Positions 47,105 through 59,943 of a stretch of 64,000 nucleotides of DNA are shown here, in pieces. The notes beneath the pieces are model-generated. The model was not told the origin of the DNA. It saw nothing but the letters and a program-made list of their open reading frames with translations, and did not search any database. The stretch is from Pisolithus tinctorius (Eukaryota; Basidiomycota; Agaricomycetes; Boletales; Pisolithaceae): NCBI GenBank assembly GCA_024663395.1, contig JANFAH010000028.1, forward strand, positions 372,001 through 436,000, in the 5' to 3' direction. How positions within the stretch are numbered: position 1 is the first letter of the stretch; each line of letters starts with the position of its first letter. The position numbers and the translations under genes were made by a program.

Positions 47105-48656
47105 ATGCCTGCGGTCTCTCCGGCAGGGTCTTCTCCTGCACAAGGTGCGTAATCGCAGCAATGAACTTCGTATCTACTGACGCTTGCACCTCGCCGTAGC
47201 GAATCTAATACCTACCACAGGTGCGGATACCTGGGTGAGTCGATCACCTTGCCACACGTGCTACAAGTTACTGAGATATAGGTGCTGTTAGCTGAATTCT
47301 ATCCTTCCAACATCCGAGCAGAGCAGTCTTTTGCCAACAAGTTTGCCAACGAGTCTGCCTTCGTTGATTCCGTCGCCTAGCGTGGTTACTCCTCATTCAG
47401 TCACTATTCCACCGCTAAGCCAGACTCCGTGGTCGAGATCTTCAACGAGCTTGCTTGGGACCTCTACTTCAATTTCACGTGAATCTCAAAGTCAAAGTCA
47501 GTCCGCGTCTGCAACAGGAAGCTCCCATCAAACTTCGTCTTATCAAACTTCATCCTCCGCTCCTTCTGGAACGGTCGTAACCACCACCCATTCCATTTCA
47601 ACTACGAAGTATGTTGCATCCACTACCAGCAGTCACACGCACTCTGGATACTCGAGTACCTCACAAACCGCCTCCACTACGCTACATACTACGATACCGG
47701 TAACATCAACTATCACTCATCCTCCCACGTTACCGGGCACCCTCCCTAGCTCTTCGCATATACCCGAACAGTCATCTTCGGTGCCTGTGTATTCCTCTAC
47801 ATGGTCTCCTGTTTCCACGACCCCAGTGCTCGCGTCATCCTCAACGACCAGCGGTAGTACATTTATTATAGGTAGCTCCGTCGGAGCAGCAGCTACCCTT
47901 TGTTCTATTGCCATCGTTGCCCTCCTCTTCCATCTGCGTTCTCGCAGGCGCCATTCCGATTCCCGTGCCAACCTCGACCCGAATCAGGACGATAAGTTTT
48001 GGACCTGGAGGGGTCGAGGTGGATATGGCCAAAGGCAAACCTATAGTTCAAACGAGAGTAGTGTCAACATGATGATGGGCGCAGGCGAGCTCGGTTCCTT
48101 GACCGAAAATGCAGATGTGCCGAGTAGGCAGGGGTCACCTGATAGTTTTGCCACGGACTCCGAGGTCGGTGTGTGGCCGGAGGAAGATCGTTCCGCAATC
48201 GCGAGACATACACGGTCCAGAGAGCTCGAGAAAATATATCCTGGACTATACAAACCTACAAGTGCAACGCCAAAGCAAAAAAGGGAACAAGGGGGACGTG
48301 AAAACCGTGGAAAGAGAGACAATCGTGGAGCCGATGAATGCGAACGTCCTCCTGAATCTCATCGTGAGCGGGCGGCCAGTACAAAATCTGATTCCTCAAG
48401 GTGGTCCATGCGCAGCCGTTTCATCCCGCCGAACTTCCAAATGGGGTTGTCCCGTAATTGGGCGAACGAGGTCTTGACACAGTTCACCAGCAAGGTTAAA
48501 ATGGAGACGATCGTGGCTAATGAGGGGCGGACATCGTTGTCGTCGATGAAGCCGTCGGTACTGCACAATCCGTCCAGGAGGTGTAGCACGACTGCATCGT
48601 GTAGCAATGTGTCTAACAAGGCTCAGCTGAAGTCCGTTGGTGCAGCGTCTAGCTGA
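47105..48656 (+). CDS. Ser/Thr-rich single-pass membrane protein B2
   Basis: Exons 47,105-47,144, 47,200-47,234 and 47,322-48,656; phases join cleanly to give ...SSPAQ-ANLIPTTGADTW-SSLLPTS. The outer region is about 190 residues, very rich in Ser/Thr (likely O-glycosylated), followed by a helix (FIIGSSVGAAATLCSIAIVA and following), a basic anchor (HLRSRRRHSDS) and a tail with WPEEDRSAIARHTRSRELEK and ENRGKRDNRGADECE, matching B1. Its outer region is longer than that of B1, as expected for fast-evolving Ser/Thr repeats. Confidence 0.65.
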
Positions 48657-49626
48657 TTTTTGGATAAGGATAATATTTTGAACGGACTTCGTACCATACG
48701 AACACGTTGCTTGTTTTTACGTATACCTACTATGGCGATACCTTGAATCTCATGCAAAACGTAGATACCGACGATTCTCCTCAAAATTCTCGCATAGCAC
48801 CGTTTATATCGTCTTTTGTGTTGTTGATTTTCTTAGCCAGGGCCCTATAGCAGACTCAAGTACTGTTAAAGCACGTACCTACAACGGACTCGTCTGGCCA
48901 TCACAAGCTCTGTCCATCCTCTCAGATGTTCGGAGGACAGCGTTCTTGTTTGCAACGATCCCTATATATGAGAAGGGTCGCTAGCATGATAGCTACTTCT
49001 AGATCTACGAAAGTCAAATGATGTCCCTTGAATGAGACTGAATTCAGGAAGTATACATATAACTCCGGCGGATCGATCCATATTTGTTTCCGAAGATCTG
49101 CGATCGATCGTTATTATCCTTTCGGATCTTATCTGGGATAGCGTGGCAACTTCGAAGATTGAGCACAATATTTATATTTACTTCTAACTCCAAGCCAAGA
49201 AATACAGATAAAACTAAAGCTACAATCAAAGACGTATGAACCGTCAAGATACGGAAAGAGATCTCTAATGCTACATCTAATCAACGAATCCAGTGTGCCT
49301 GCCGTCGCCACCGGAGTAGAGTACGTATCCGCATGTGAGTATGGGTATCTGAGGATCGTCCCTCTCCCCCAGCGTCCATCAGCGACAGCAACTCACCAAA
49401 TCCCTAAATAACCTATGATACATTTTATAACGGAGGTGTGATCTGTTTGTTCGGAGAGAGAGAGAAAAGAGAGAAAAAAAAGATGCGCGATGCATAAGCT
49501 AGATGTGAATGCGGATGGCCGTGTCATCATCGTCCGTCCAAGTCGTGATATCGTCCGGTCTTGCCTTGCCGTATTCTTGAACGTATGAATGCATCCAATG
49601 CGCCCGTCGAGTGACCTTCTTCCAAC
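48657..49626. other. Intergenic, no gene seen
   Basis: Convergent 3' regions of B2 and the HMG-box gene. A purine-rich run (gagagagagagaaaagagagaaaaaaaag) lies near 49,455-49,485. No gene recognised. Confidence 0.45.
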
Positions 49627-51410
49627 TTAAAACGCCTGCGTTGTCACGTATTCGAATGCACCTCCGTCAAATTCATTTGCGAACAAACCAGAAAATCCAT
49701 CCTGGATGTGCTGCGACTGCTCCATCTCCGGCTGGCCCTGAGTGGCAAGCTCGACGGGATCGTTGCCGACGACATCCCCCCAACCTTCGAATATGTCCGT
49801 ATCCACCTGTTGCTGAAACGCTGGCTGCGGCTTTGGTGCGACAACAGTCGGCAGCGACACATCTGAAGTCGCAGGGGAACCGGAATACGTCGAGGATGGC
49901 TGAGAATGCGAGAAGTCGGCGACATCAACAACATCTGTCATGGAGGACCCGAGCCACGTGAGGGGGTCCATGTCGACGCCGGGCATCGACATGGGCAGGG
50001 ACATCGACATGTCTGAGGCGACTCCCATGGACATAGACATGGGGATGGAATTGGGCGTCATGGCAAGAGGGCTAGATGTGGTCATAGCCATCGATGTATA
50101 CTGTGGGAGCGAAGATGTATCGCACGACGTCACTGGAAATGGTGCCGCGTCCTTGGGAGACACTTCGACAGATCCATTGAGAGGGAATTCACCAGGTGAA
50201 TGCGCATGCGGTGGGACCGAATACATCTCGCCCATGTTCTGAGAGCATTTACCGAGTAAATCTACTTGATGGAACAAACTGAAACGGAGAAACAACTCAC
50301 GAAAGATGACTCCGTGTGTGGCTGGAAAGAGAACCCGGCATCGAAAAACGCAGGGTCGAAAAGTGTACTGTCGACATCAGGGAGAGAGGACATGTCGTGG
50401 TGGTGAAGGGGTGCCATGTGATCGAGGATTCCCCATGGTTTGCTGGGGATGGGTTGCACGCTTGAAGACCTGCGATGGCCAAGGATGAACCTCGCTGAGC
50501 GAGAGATATTTCCTACGGGAGACCCCGATCTTGATCCCAGCTGCAGGAATGGCAGCGCAGGCAATGCGATAGGATGGAGTGGTCCGTCTGGGAGAGGGAC
50601 TGAAGATGGTCGGCGGTATGGATAAGCGGGTGCAGGTGGCAGCGCCGTCTGATCCGCCTTGTCGCCCAACTTGCGAATAGCTGCGGCGAGTTCGTCACCC
50701 TTCTTTCCTTCGAGAAGCAGTTGAGCGACTGCTTCACAACGCTCTTCGTCCTCAGGCGCGACGGGTGGTTTAGCCTTCTTCTTTGCCTTATCCTTGTTGT
50801 GGACGGGACGGAAGCGGTAACCTGGGTACATGGCCGAGTGCTCTTCCTTTGCCTTCTTGGCTCTAATTTCCCACACGCGTTTTTCCTCGAGGGGAAGAGC
50901 GCGCCAGCAGTTACCTGCGAAGAGCGTAAGGAACAGATGGGATACGGTAGAGGACAGCCCTACCGATGATCTTGGATAGAGAGCCATGGTTAGTTTCTAT
51001 CGACCCAGGAACATGTTTCTGTCTGACGAAGTCGGCGCGGAAGAGCATGAAGGCATTGGGTGGGCGTGGGATGTATCCAAGCGACCGGCGCTTGCCAGGA
51101 GGGGCACGTCGCCTTGCTGGAGGCGGCGCTGGTGAATCAGAAGGCGGGAAGATGTGCGACGTAGGCGAAGACGACTCTGCGGTGGATGTGTCCAGCGATA
51201 ATGGATCGCTGAATGTTACAGGGGTAACATTGGGTGCGAAGGTGACAGATCTCGGGGACGGAGAGGGAGCGCCGTAGATACCGGGTTTGATGTGAGACGA
51301 TGTCGCTGTGAATATGGCATGAGAGGAAGAGAATTGGGTGAGAGATCGGATGACTTACGGACGGCGAGAGAAGAGCGGCGACGATAGGAGGAGAGGCGAG
51401 TGGGCGGCAT
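49627..51410 (-). CDS. HMG-box transcription factor (MATA_HMG type)
   Basis: Minus strand, ATG 51,410, stop TAA 49,629-49,627, with three introns (donors GTAAGTCATC, GTAGGGCTG and GTGAGTTG; acceptors ttcacag, ttcgcag and ctctcag). After a Pro/Ser-rich, basic N-terminus (ARRRAPPGKRRSLGY), residues about 97-166 form an HMG box: IPRPPNAFMLFRADFVRQKH, SIETNHGSLSKIIGNCWR, LPLEEKRVWEIRAKKAKEEH, YPGYRFRPV. The RPxNAFMLFR start is typical of sequence-specific fungal HMG proteins. The second intron falls inside the box after KIIG. The C-terminal part is Ser/Pro/Met-rich with an MSMSMG...MSMSLPMSMP repeat and an acidic end, likely for activation. Relatives in mushrooms act in mating and fruiting; the exact orthologue is not identified. 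Confidence 0.8.
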
Positions 51411-53530
51411 GTCTGGATTACCGGAAAGAGGGAGACAATAAGAAAAGCGAGGGAAGTGGGTCCTATTGTTCTCGCCTTTCCTTTTTATCTGCCAAAACAC
51501 ATGTCACACACTAGCAAAGACCAACGACACCCCTGCCCCCCTCCTTGGCTGGTGGGAACGCATCTAAGAAAATTCCTGGCAGGGGCACAGGCCAGCAAAC
51601 AGCTCGGGGGTGTCTCGAGTCCTGTTGCGCTAACGAGTGACTTTTTCGAGTGTTTTGCTTGTCCCTGATATGGATACTTGTTTCATCGATCCAAATGCGG
51701 GGTGCGGAGGCTTCTTCGATCTGATGGAAGTGACAAGTCTAAGCCGAATTGTAACTTGAGCTTGATCCACGTGGACAGCCGCGGGCGAGATGTTGACAGA
51801 ATCCATCTACATATCATGTTCATCAGTAGTAACCTAAAACAATATCTACTGACTGGTTTCAAGCATGCATGTGCCCGCGCCGGTTGTGCTATGCCATCAG
51901 CTCTTGTACAGGACCGCATGCACCGGAGATTGAGGGGATGCTACTAAATTATGTAATGTGTTCACGGAGGCTTCCGTAATTTCAATCTCCGGTTCTTGTT
52001 CCACGTGACGAAGGGGTGCCCAACATAGCGACAAACCTACACATCTCACAAGGATTAGCAACCACGACGTCCAATACTAACGCGCCGATCACCGCGATTC
52101 TTGATGTCGTTCAAGCTCAAATTGAGTACAGCACAACCAAGCAAGGGAGGATCGACTATCTGCAGATGAATCGCACCTATATCCTCGGAGACTAAGTACG
52201 TATCTCGGACTGCTGCGCTATATCCACCAGATTCTTCCTATCGCCGCGAAAGAGGTATGATGTGGCCTTTGGATTTGTACGGTTGTTTCTCCTGCTCCGT
52301 GCGAGTGGCATACGTTGGGACATTTCCACACTTCGGCATGCACAGATATAGGTACGTTTTGGCTGGTGAAAGTACTGATTCTGCTGGGTGTGTAGTCATG
52401 AATGGCCGGTGGTCTCGTCAATATGAATTGAACCTGACACCATCGAGCGTTCTGTATAACTTCCCCAGTTCAGGGGCTCTAGTCGTGAGTGAATCCGTTG
52501 ACCAGTCTTTCCTTGTTCGATCGCAGCAGGGTGAGTTTTGTCTCTGTACAGTATTACTTGCTTAGTTAAGGCAAGCAGTTCCAAGGAACGCATGCCCTCG
52601 AGTGAACGCGGCAAAGACGGTGTGATTCCGTTTTCCCAATTTGGAGCGAAGACGAATCTTGATACCATTATGATGAAAGGCTCTGTTCTCCGATGCCCCT
52701 CACTGTGATGCTCAATGCAGTCCCCGCACGGCCATGCTATATTGAAAAGGCTCATCGTTGAAGTTGGTCCTGACTGCCTTCCTTGGAAATGTAGCTATGT
52801 GGCGAAACGATACCAATATTTGTGCAACCGTATTCGTGTTGAAAATTTTCTACATAGGTTCCAAGACCTAGTCTCTCCTAGGCACACCAAAGACACGACG
52901 AAAGACAATGGTTCCCTCTCGGCTGTGGGATGCACCTGTCCCGGCACGTGATCTGAGATGATTGAACGGAGATCATGCAAGTCTCCCATCTCGAGTACAG
53001 CATCGGCGAACGATGAAAAGGATTCGTCATAGCTTTGGAGGCAGGGCTCATCGCTTGAAGAAGGGCGCGCTTTAGAATCTTAGTATGGGGTACAAGTCGC
53101 GGAATCCTGCAACGAGGTCACCACGCTGTGACGTGAACACTGCGAACAACCAGTGAGAGCAACTCGCAGTAGGACCACATGAAAAACCAACGTCAACGCT
53201 AAGCTCTAAGTTGTACTCCCGAAAATAGTGTCCATTGCTTGCTCCGGTTCCTGCCTCCGACTCTCTGCAAGGTGACCAAAAATGAAGGAAACATCTCTCC
53301 GTCCCCAACTTCGCAACATATACTTGAATGGGATGATGCTTAGGAGTGGGAACAAACTCTGCGTGCCGGCGATGAGACTGCAGCACCTGCTAGAAGGCGA
53401 GGGTAAGTTCTTTGCACACTTGCACACCTTGCAATACCGATGATGCGCTTCGCTAGTCATAGTTCGAAGGCAACCTAGAAGACTTAGGCAGGACAAACCA
53501 AGACCTTGCGAGCCATTTCCAAAGCGACCC
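51411..53530. other. Intergenic, no gene recognised
   Basis: About 2.1 kb. Frames at 52,257-52,565, 52,396-52,755 and 53,206-53,532 overlap on opposite strands and show no domain. A short leader exon for the F-box pseudogene may lie at about 53,340-53,400 before an intron, but this is a guess. Confidence 0.4.
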
Positions 53531-54624
53531 ATGCTTTATGACGATATTCCTCTTGAAATATTTTACCAGATACTGGAACTTACCCTTCGCAACTTCTTTG
53601 ACAACGTTGAATGGAAGAGAGAATTGGCCAGTGTGTCTCGCCGGTGGACAGGCATAATAATTCTCAGCACTCCGGCGTATTGGATCAGGATCGCCATCCC
53701 TCCCTTGTTGGAGGTCTCAATACTGATTGCTCACCCGAAAAGGAGTCGCGAAGCCTTTTGGACGTCGAGATCATTGTGTACCTTGGTGCGGCAGCACTTC
53801 GTCCGTCCCTCAGTGGAGCCATTTCCTCTGTGCACCGATGGCGTAGTATCCGTGCCTATCTGGGGGGAACGGGCGAACAGTTGCAGGTCCTCTTTGACCA
53901 CCTCAATTCCTTATATTTCCCTTCTCTCTGCCATGTTTGTATCGATGCCTACGAAACGTATATTGACCTTCTGGATCACAATGTTCATTACCCGGATTTC
54001 CTTTTCCCGCAATGGTCGCCTGCCCTGGAACGCCTGGAGATATACACCGAGCGACTCGGTACACTTGACGACTTCCCCGCATACTCAACGGTCACCCATC
54101 TCTCCGTACAGTACCACAGAGTTCCTGGACCCTCCTCGCTCTCCTCATCACTTGCACCTCAAAAGTCAACGTACCTCGAGCTACACCAGCACGATGCCTT
54201 GCCCCAGACTGTATTTATCTGCCATCCCTGACGTCCATCACTTTTCCGTGCTGCAACATGCAGAAGCTGTTAGAAGCGATCGTCGCCCCACAGCTCGCCC
54301 ATTTCACTTTTTGGGGATATGGTAACTGTGACCCCCCAAACGAAAGTCCTCGATGGCCTTGAACACAAGCTTATCGACATCCAACGCCTCATTCTGCGTG
54401 ATCTCCGTACCAGTCGCTTTTCTTGATCATCGATTGTGGCTGCTACGTACCCGAGTCGTTCCTGGTGTCCCGGCTTGGACTATGACTATGGTTACAACGG
54501 CGAAAGCTTGACGACCGACCACCAATACATGTCAAGTGCTTCGACGAAGAACATCTGGAACGTCCGAAAAGACAACAATGGTTCAAGGCTGCCTACGATT
54601 CAATACGTCGGAACTGTATCTTAG
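53531..54624 (+). pseudogene. Frameshifted F-box protein gene
   Basis: The N-terminal F-box-like segment DDIPLEIFYQILELTLRNFF with SVSRRWTGIIILSTPAYWIR lies in one frame from 53,531. At about 53,700-53,720 the frame must shift to continue as SLVGGLNTDCSPEKESRSLL, then ALRPSLSGAISSVHRWRSIR and LEIYTERLGTLDDFPAYSTV. A further shift near 54,210-54,265 is needed to read MQKLLEAIVAPQLAHFTFWG, and another near 54,340 for KVLDGLEHKLIDIQRLILRD. Each block is recognisable as the Agaricomycete F-box/LRR-like family (SCF ubiquitin-ligase substrate receptors) in the right order, so three or more shifts mark a pseudogene. No intron explains them. Confidence 0.65.
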
Positions 54625-56030
54625 AATTAATGAGAACTGCTTCCTTCATACAGAGAAAGACTCCACTTGTACAAGTCTGAGCATGACCGGTACGTAACCC
54701 CTACTCTGCTCGAAGGATGCATAACTGATCGTTCACTACCACTACATACAGGCTTTGCAGTTCGTGTTTTGTGTAGTCGACATAGTCGCTGAGACCAAAG
54801 TTCAGCTAAAATGGGGAATGTTTCGTTCGACGAACCGTAGAGTGTAAACACTACGATACAACTACATTCATTTCGTTCTCAATCCAGGGACGAATACACT
54901 TAGGGAGTATTTCTCTTTCTTTCTGTGTTAACATCGCTGAACATTGCTTTGACACACTGGCACCTGTCTGGAAAGTTGACTTATCTTGCCAAAATGGTGG
55001 TTAACCGCCCAATATTCTGACCGTAACTGTGGATGCACCATGGTAGTGAGGGATTAAACACGGTCGACCCCATGAATGCTTACTGAAGCAGGATCTAAAT
55101 TGGAAAACCACGGTCGGAAGAGACTGCGCTTTCGGTGTTCATATGTTCATGACGCCCAGAAAAATCGCCAGTTTCCAGGGACACGAAGACACTTCGTGTC
55201 CCTGAAAGCGTGTGTGGTCTTTATCGATAGCCCTTCTCCACATTGGTGCGCAAGTCGACTTTCGCCGGAGAGATGACTATGGGTTAATAATAAAGCACGA
55301 ATACAGCACCCTGAGATGCATCTCTCGTCGAAGCGCAGAACAAGCATGCCGAACGTATTCTGCCTTCATGGAAGACATTGATCACACGACGAGGCTGCTG
55401 GCATGGCGAATTGGTCAAGGTCAGTACCCGTCTTTCAACCTCTTGCTGACCTTGCGAACGCCCTATAGTTCCTTGGAAAGGCGTGCCCCGCCATCTAGGA
55501 CCTTGGCAAACAACGAAGGGAGCAGGATGCCGAGCAAGGACATGCTCTTGCTCTCTCAATCAGCAGCGGTCCAGATGGCTGTTCGGAAACCCAAAATTTT
55601 AGTGCGTTACGAGTCCACTGTTCCACTACCCGGCAATCAGAGTGCGGTGGTTAGTCGGAGAGACGTAGTCGATCGATGAGTAAGTGAGTTGAACCACACG
55701 CGTCGTGGGGGGTCGTAAAGCTATGTTGAGAAGTATTGGGGGGTCATCCATCTCGGTAGTATATCTCAGTATGGTTGCGTGGCTGGCCGGCCGAGGACGA
55801 TGTCATGACGTAGGCGGGGCTATCTACAGCATTTCTTACTCAACACAGCACGAGCAACGTAAAAATGGCTTTGTGCACACTCGACATCAACGTCGTCAGC
55901 GACTGATGACTACTATTTCCCCGTCCACTGCGGCATTGAAGTCGACGTAATCTCCATGCATTGACTACCTCAGCGTTACGCACAGGAGAACTATCAACTC
56001 CCCGGTCAGCACAGCAGCCAAGCTAAATCC
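54625..56030. other. Intergenic, no gene recognised
   Basis: Frames at 55,212-55,679 (plus) and 55,284-55,559 (minus) overlap and have no recognisable domain. The last part presumably holds the aldehyde dehydrogenase promoter. Confidence 0.4.
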
Positions 56031-56037
56031 TATATAT
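56031..56037 (+). promoter_or_regulatory. TATA-like box of the aldehyde dehydrogenase gene
   Basis: TATATAT 43-49 bp upstream of the ATG at 56,080, in a short C/A-rich leader (cagtccccaacagacacagacac). Confidence 0.45.
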
Positions 56038-56079
56038 GCTACCTTCTTTCGAGTCCCAGTCCCCAACAGACACAGACAC

Positions 56080-58144
56080 ATGCCTTCCATCTTCACTCAC
56101 GAGTTTAACACCCCCGTCTACAAGGGCAAGGTATCCTTCAACACCGGCCTCTTCATCAACGGCCAGTTTGTCGATGGGTCAGACGGAACTACCATCGAGT
56201 ATGTAACGCATTTGTCAAGTTGCTTTCGTCGTTTCTGATCCATCTCCGCCATGTGTGGTTCAACAGCGTGGTGAACCCGGGTACGTCTCGTCCTCATGCC
56301 GTGGCAATTCAATATACTCACTCGGTTCTGTCCTCGTTGGCGTGATCGCTGCCCCCTGCGACTCGGGTTTGTTATGTGATCAGCCAATGACAGAGTGATT
56401 ACCTCTGTTTCTGAAGGAACCTCGAAAGACGTCGACCTCGCAGTCGACGCCGCCGAGAAAGCCTTCGAGACTACGTGGGGTCTCAATTGCCCCGGTAACA
56501 AGAGGGGACTCCTCCTTAACAAGCTTGCTTCGCTCATGGAGGAGCACACTGATGAGCTCGCTGCCCTTGAAGCTTTGGACAACGGTGTGTAGATCATGCT
56601 ATGCAGCCGATCCATGGCCCCCAATGGTGACATTTACCTTCTAACATAGGCAAGGCTTTCAACCTTGCGCGTAGCGGAGACGTCACTACCGCCATCAATT
56701 GCGTCCGCTACTTTGCGGGCTGGACTGATAAGATATCTGGCCGAGTAATCGAGGTACGATCTTCATCATTCGACACACGACGCACCATCTCTGAAACATC
56801 TTGCAGACAACAGAGGAAAGATTCACCTACACTCGTCATGAGCCCATTGGAGTCGTTGTAAGCGCTGCGTATATCATTCCTGTTCCGGTCTAAGCTTCTG
56901 TATAGGGCCAAATTATTCCTTGGAATTCCCCTCGTGCGTTGAAGCATTTATGGTTGTATTTCTCCAAAATTGACTTTTAGCTCAGTTATCATGTTTGCTT
57001 GGAAGATTGCACCTGCCCTTGCGACAGGCAATTCGGTCGTTCTGAAGCCATCTGAATTCACACCACTCACGGCGTTACGTATGTGTCACCTTGTCAATGA
57101 GGCGGGCTTTCCGCCCGGCGTTTTGAACGTCGTCACTGGATACGGCAACACTGTTGGCAGTGCCATCTCGTCCCATATGCGAATCCATAAGGTCGCATTC
57201 ACAGGAAGTACCCTCGCCGGGCGCAAAATCATGGAAGCTGCTGCCAAGAGTAATTTGAAGAATGTTACCCTTGAGCTTGGTGGGAAGAGTCCGAATATCA
57301 TCTTCAACGACGCGGACCTTGAACAGGCCGTCAACTGGGCTAGATTTGGTGCTTTGTAGGTCTCCCCGATTTCTTCGGTTCACTTGATGGGTATTGATTT
57401 CCAACAGTTACAACCAGGGTCAGTCCTGCGTTGCGGGCTCGCGTATATTTGTGCAAGAAGGAATCTACGACGAATTCTTGAAACTCTTCACGGAAAAAAC
57501 GCGTTCAATTAAGGTTGGGGACCCCTTTGCTCCTGATACCTTCCAGGGACCGCAAATCTCCAAGATTCAGTACGACGTGAGATTTTTCAATCACTTTTTA
57601 AGGATTTTCTGTGTACTGACACGATGCGCGTTACGTAGCGCATTATGAGTTACATCGACTCTGGAAAGAAGGACGGCGCCAAAATCCACACCGGCGGAGA
57701 ACGCCATGGTAACGAAGGGTACTTCATCCAGCCGACTATATTCCTCGACACCAAGCCAGATATGCGTATCGTGCGGGAGGAAATCTTCGGACCCGTCAGT
57801 GTTGTGATCAAGTTCGAGGATGAGGAAGACGTTGTGCGTCAAGCAAACGATACAGTGTATGGTCTCGCCGCGGCAGTCTTCACCAAGGACGTGACTCGGG
57901 CGATCACGACAGCACATAAGCTCAAGGCAGGGTCGCTCTGGGTGAATTGCTACAGCGTGTCGGGCCCCAACGTGCCGTTTGGCGGTTTTAAGCAGAGTGG
58001 GATCGGGCGGGAGATGGGAGAATATGCCTTGAATAAGTACGATCTCCTCTCCTTGTAGTCTCACCTATGGATTTACTAATGATTTTCCGCAGCTACACCG
58101 AGGTCAAGGCTGTCCACGTAAACCTCGGAATGAAGATGATGTAA
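56080..58144 (+). CDS. NAD(P)+-dependent aldehyde dehydrogenase
   Basis: Ten exons: 56,080-56,198; 56,267-56,280; 56,384-56,584; 56,650-56,753; 56,807-56,857; 56,906-56,933; 56,986-57,355; 57,408-57,576; 57,639-58,036; 58,093-58,144. They total 1,506 nt, 501 residues, the normal length of the family. It oxidises aldehydes to carboxylic acids in the cytosol or mitochondria. Motifs in order: [29 protein letters not shown] (cofactor-binding start); [16 protein letters not shown] (Rossmann turn); [12 protein letters not shown] with the general-base Glu; [12 protein letters not shown] with the nucleophilic Cys; [32 protein letters not shown]. All catalytic residues are present and no stop was met. 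Exon 2 is only 14 nt. A role in ethanol/acetaldehyde metabolism is likely for such fungal enzymes but is inferred. Confidence 0.93.
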
Positions 58145-59943
58145 ACTTGGCTGCCTGAATGTGACAAGTTGAAGCATCATTTCTTGGGTTCCCGAGAGCG
58201 CTTCTCAGCTATGAATTTGGTCCCTGCCGAAAGGACTGGCGTGATTACGTTGTACTGCCAGCTGTTTTGTGGACCTACTTACTGTGTAAAATCTAGTTAG
58301 TAGCCACAGTATACATCGAAGTGGTTTGGAGTCTCGGACTGACCGAAGGATGTCGTTACATAAACGTTCAATCTTCCGATCTAAATTCCATCTTGGAGGG
58401 TCATCTGGAAGGAATGTAATGGCCTTGCGTGTCTTGCGCCGCTCGGGGGCCAATAGAGATGACAGATAAGTAAGCGATAATAACGCTTCTTACGCCTTGC
58501 ATAACACTCGAAGGTTTAAAGCTTCGGTTTGACAGTCAGAGACGATGGCCCGATTCTATTCCAAGCTGACACCATCATTCGAAGACTTCGCGGTCGTCGA
58601 ACGACCTATACACGAGTGGCTGCAGGACAGTACTTGATAGGAACGTGGGATGTTATGAGATGGCCTCACGTTTCAATCAAATAAACACTTGCCTTTACAT
58701 GTGTCACCCATAGGGAGTGCTGTACAACCCTTACCCTAAGAAGCCCGATACAAGAATGAAGGTCGTCTTCCCACTCGTCCTAAGCCGCTTCACACGTGCA
58801 CATAAACACCGCATATCGAGCCCGTGAGTTGACGCACTACCAAATACTTCTCACTAAGTGTACTCCTTCACATCTCGAGCGGCAAAGCTAGAGTAATGGG
58901 CCCTGTTGTGTCCGTCCACAAGCCCCAACCCGACCGCGCAGGCAACAATGAACTGTCAAGCACTGCGAAGAGTCCGGGAAGCCAGGGAGCCAGTGGAGTG
59001 CATCCCCAAGAAGCACAGAAAGAGCGCTAACATGCAAGGAAGCTTCATGGAGGGCGCGTGAAGAGGTGCACAGAACGATGGTGGAGATCGTGTAGGCAGG
59101 ACGAGCGGTGATGCGGGCAAGAGTGGAGGCCGAGGCAGCTGCGCAAGCGACCTGAGTGGATGCTACGAGGTTCACGAAACAGACCACACAGGAACGGGAC
59201 CGAGGTAAAGAAATGTAAAAGCAGGCAATAAAAGCAGGAGTGGTTGTGAAAGAAGAAGCGAAGAGAGCGAAGAAAGTTAGAAAAAGAAGAGCATCAAAAA
59301 GCTAATGCTGCTCGAGCCAAAGCAGCCGAGGAAGAAGTGAAGATAGAGAAATGGTGGAGAGAAGATATACAGCCCGTTGTCATACCAAAGCCCTCCGGGC
59401 GCTCCCGGACGCATTTGGAGGGAGCGTGTGGTGTCCATAGTTATGAAGTCTATCGGAGTAGCTGGCAGGTGCAAGGCATAGCCTGTCCCCCCCTCTCTGC
59501 ACGTGACAGGAGTTAACGGTCCGGTGTGATCGTGAACGACAAAGAATTTACAGACCTGGGCCTAACGGCGTCCAGGAATATCTCGCTCTTCTCTCTCCTT
59601 AACGTCACTTCGCACTCCTCCGCGCCCGTAGTCTTTCCACAAGTTCTGCTTCAAGTACCGGGTTGCACTGACGAGACACTAACTTGTGGTGAGTAGCACA
59701 CAACGCCATGATCAAGGTGAAGCTGGAAGTGAACACAAAAATTTAGTCTGTTGGGCATCACTTGTTCGAGAAAGCTTGTCGGTTGTTAGTACCGTTTCTT
59801 CGGAGTCTCATCTGTCCACCTATACCGCTCGTACAGGCTCTCATCGTACAAATTGTAAGTCGTCTCACTCCTTTCAGTTATGCAGATCACCAAATTGCTG
59901 ACACATTCAATCCTGCTAGCTTTGGCTGCAGCACGAACGTATC
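58145..59943. other. Intergenic, no gene recognised
   Basis: About 1.8 kb. A purine-rich, lysine-coding-like stretch (gaagaagaag type) lies at 59,240-59,360. No coding region with a domain was recognised. The end serves as upstream region of the F-box gene. Confidence 0.4.

Larger units (their letters stand above)
41500..48700 (+). repeat. Tandem duplication of a two-gene block (about 3.9 kb unit)
   Basis: The order A1-B1-A2-B2 repeats with a period of about 3.9 kb. Non-coding anchors also repeat: 'aggttcycatcata' followed by 'tctgtgacagat' at about 41,525-41,570 and 45,437-45,482, and the 'agccactgcc ... cttcttaa' region at about 42,990-43,070 and 46,920-47,030. The copies are well diverged, so the duplication is old. 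Confidence 0.7.
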
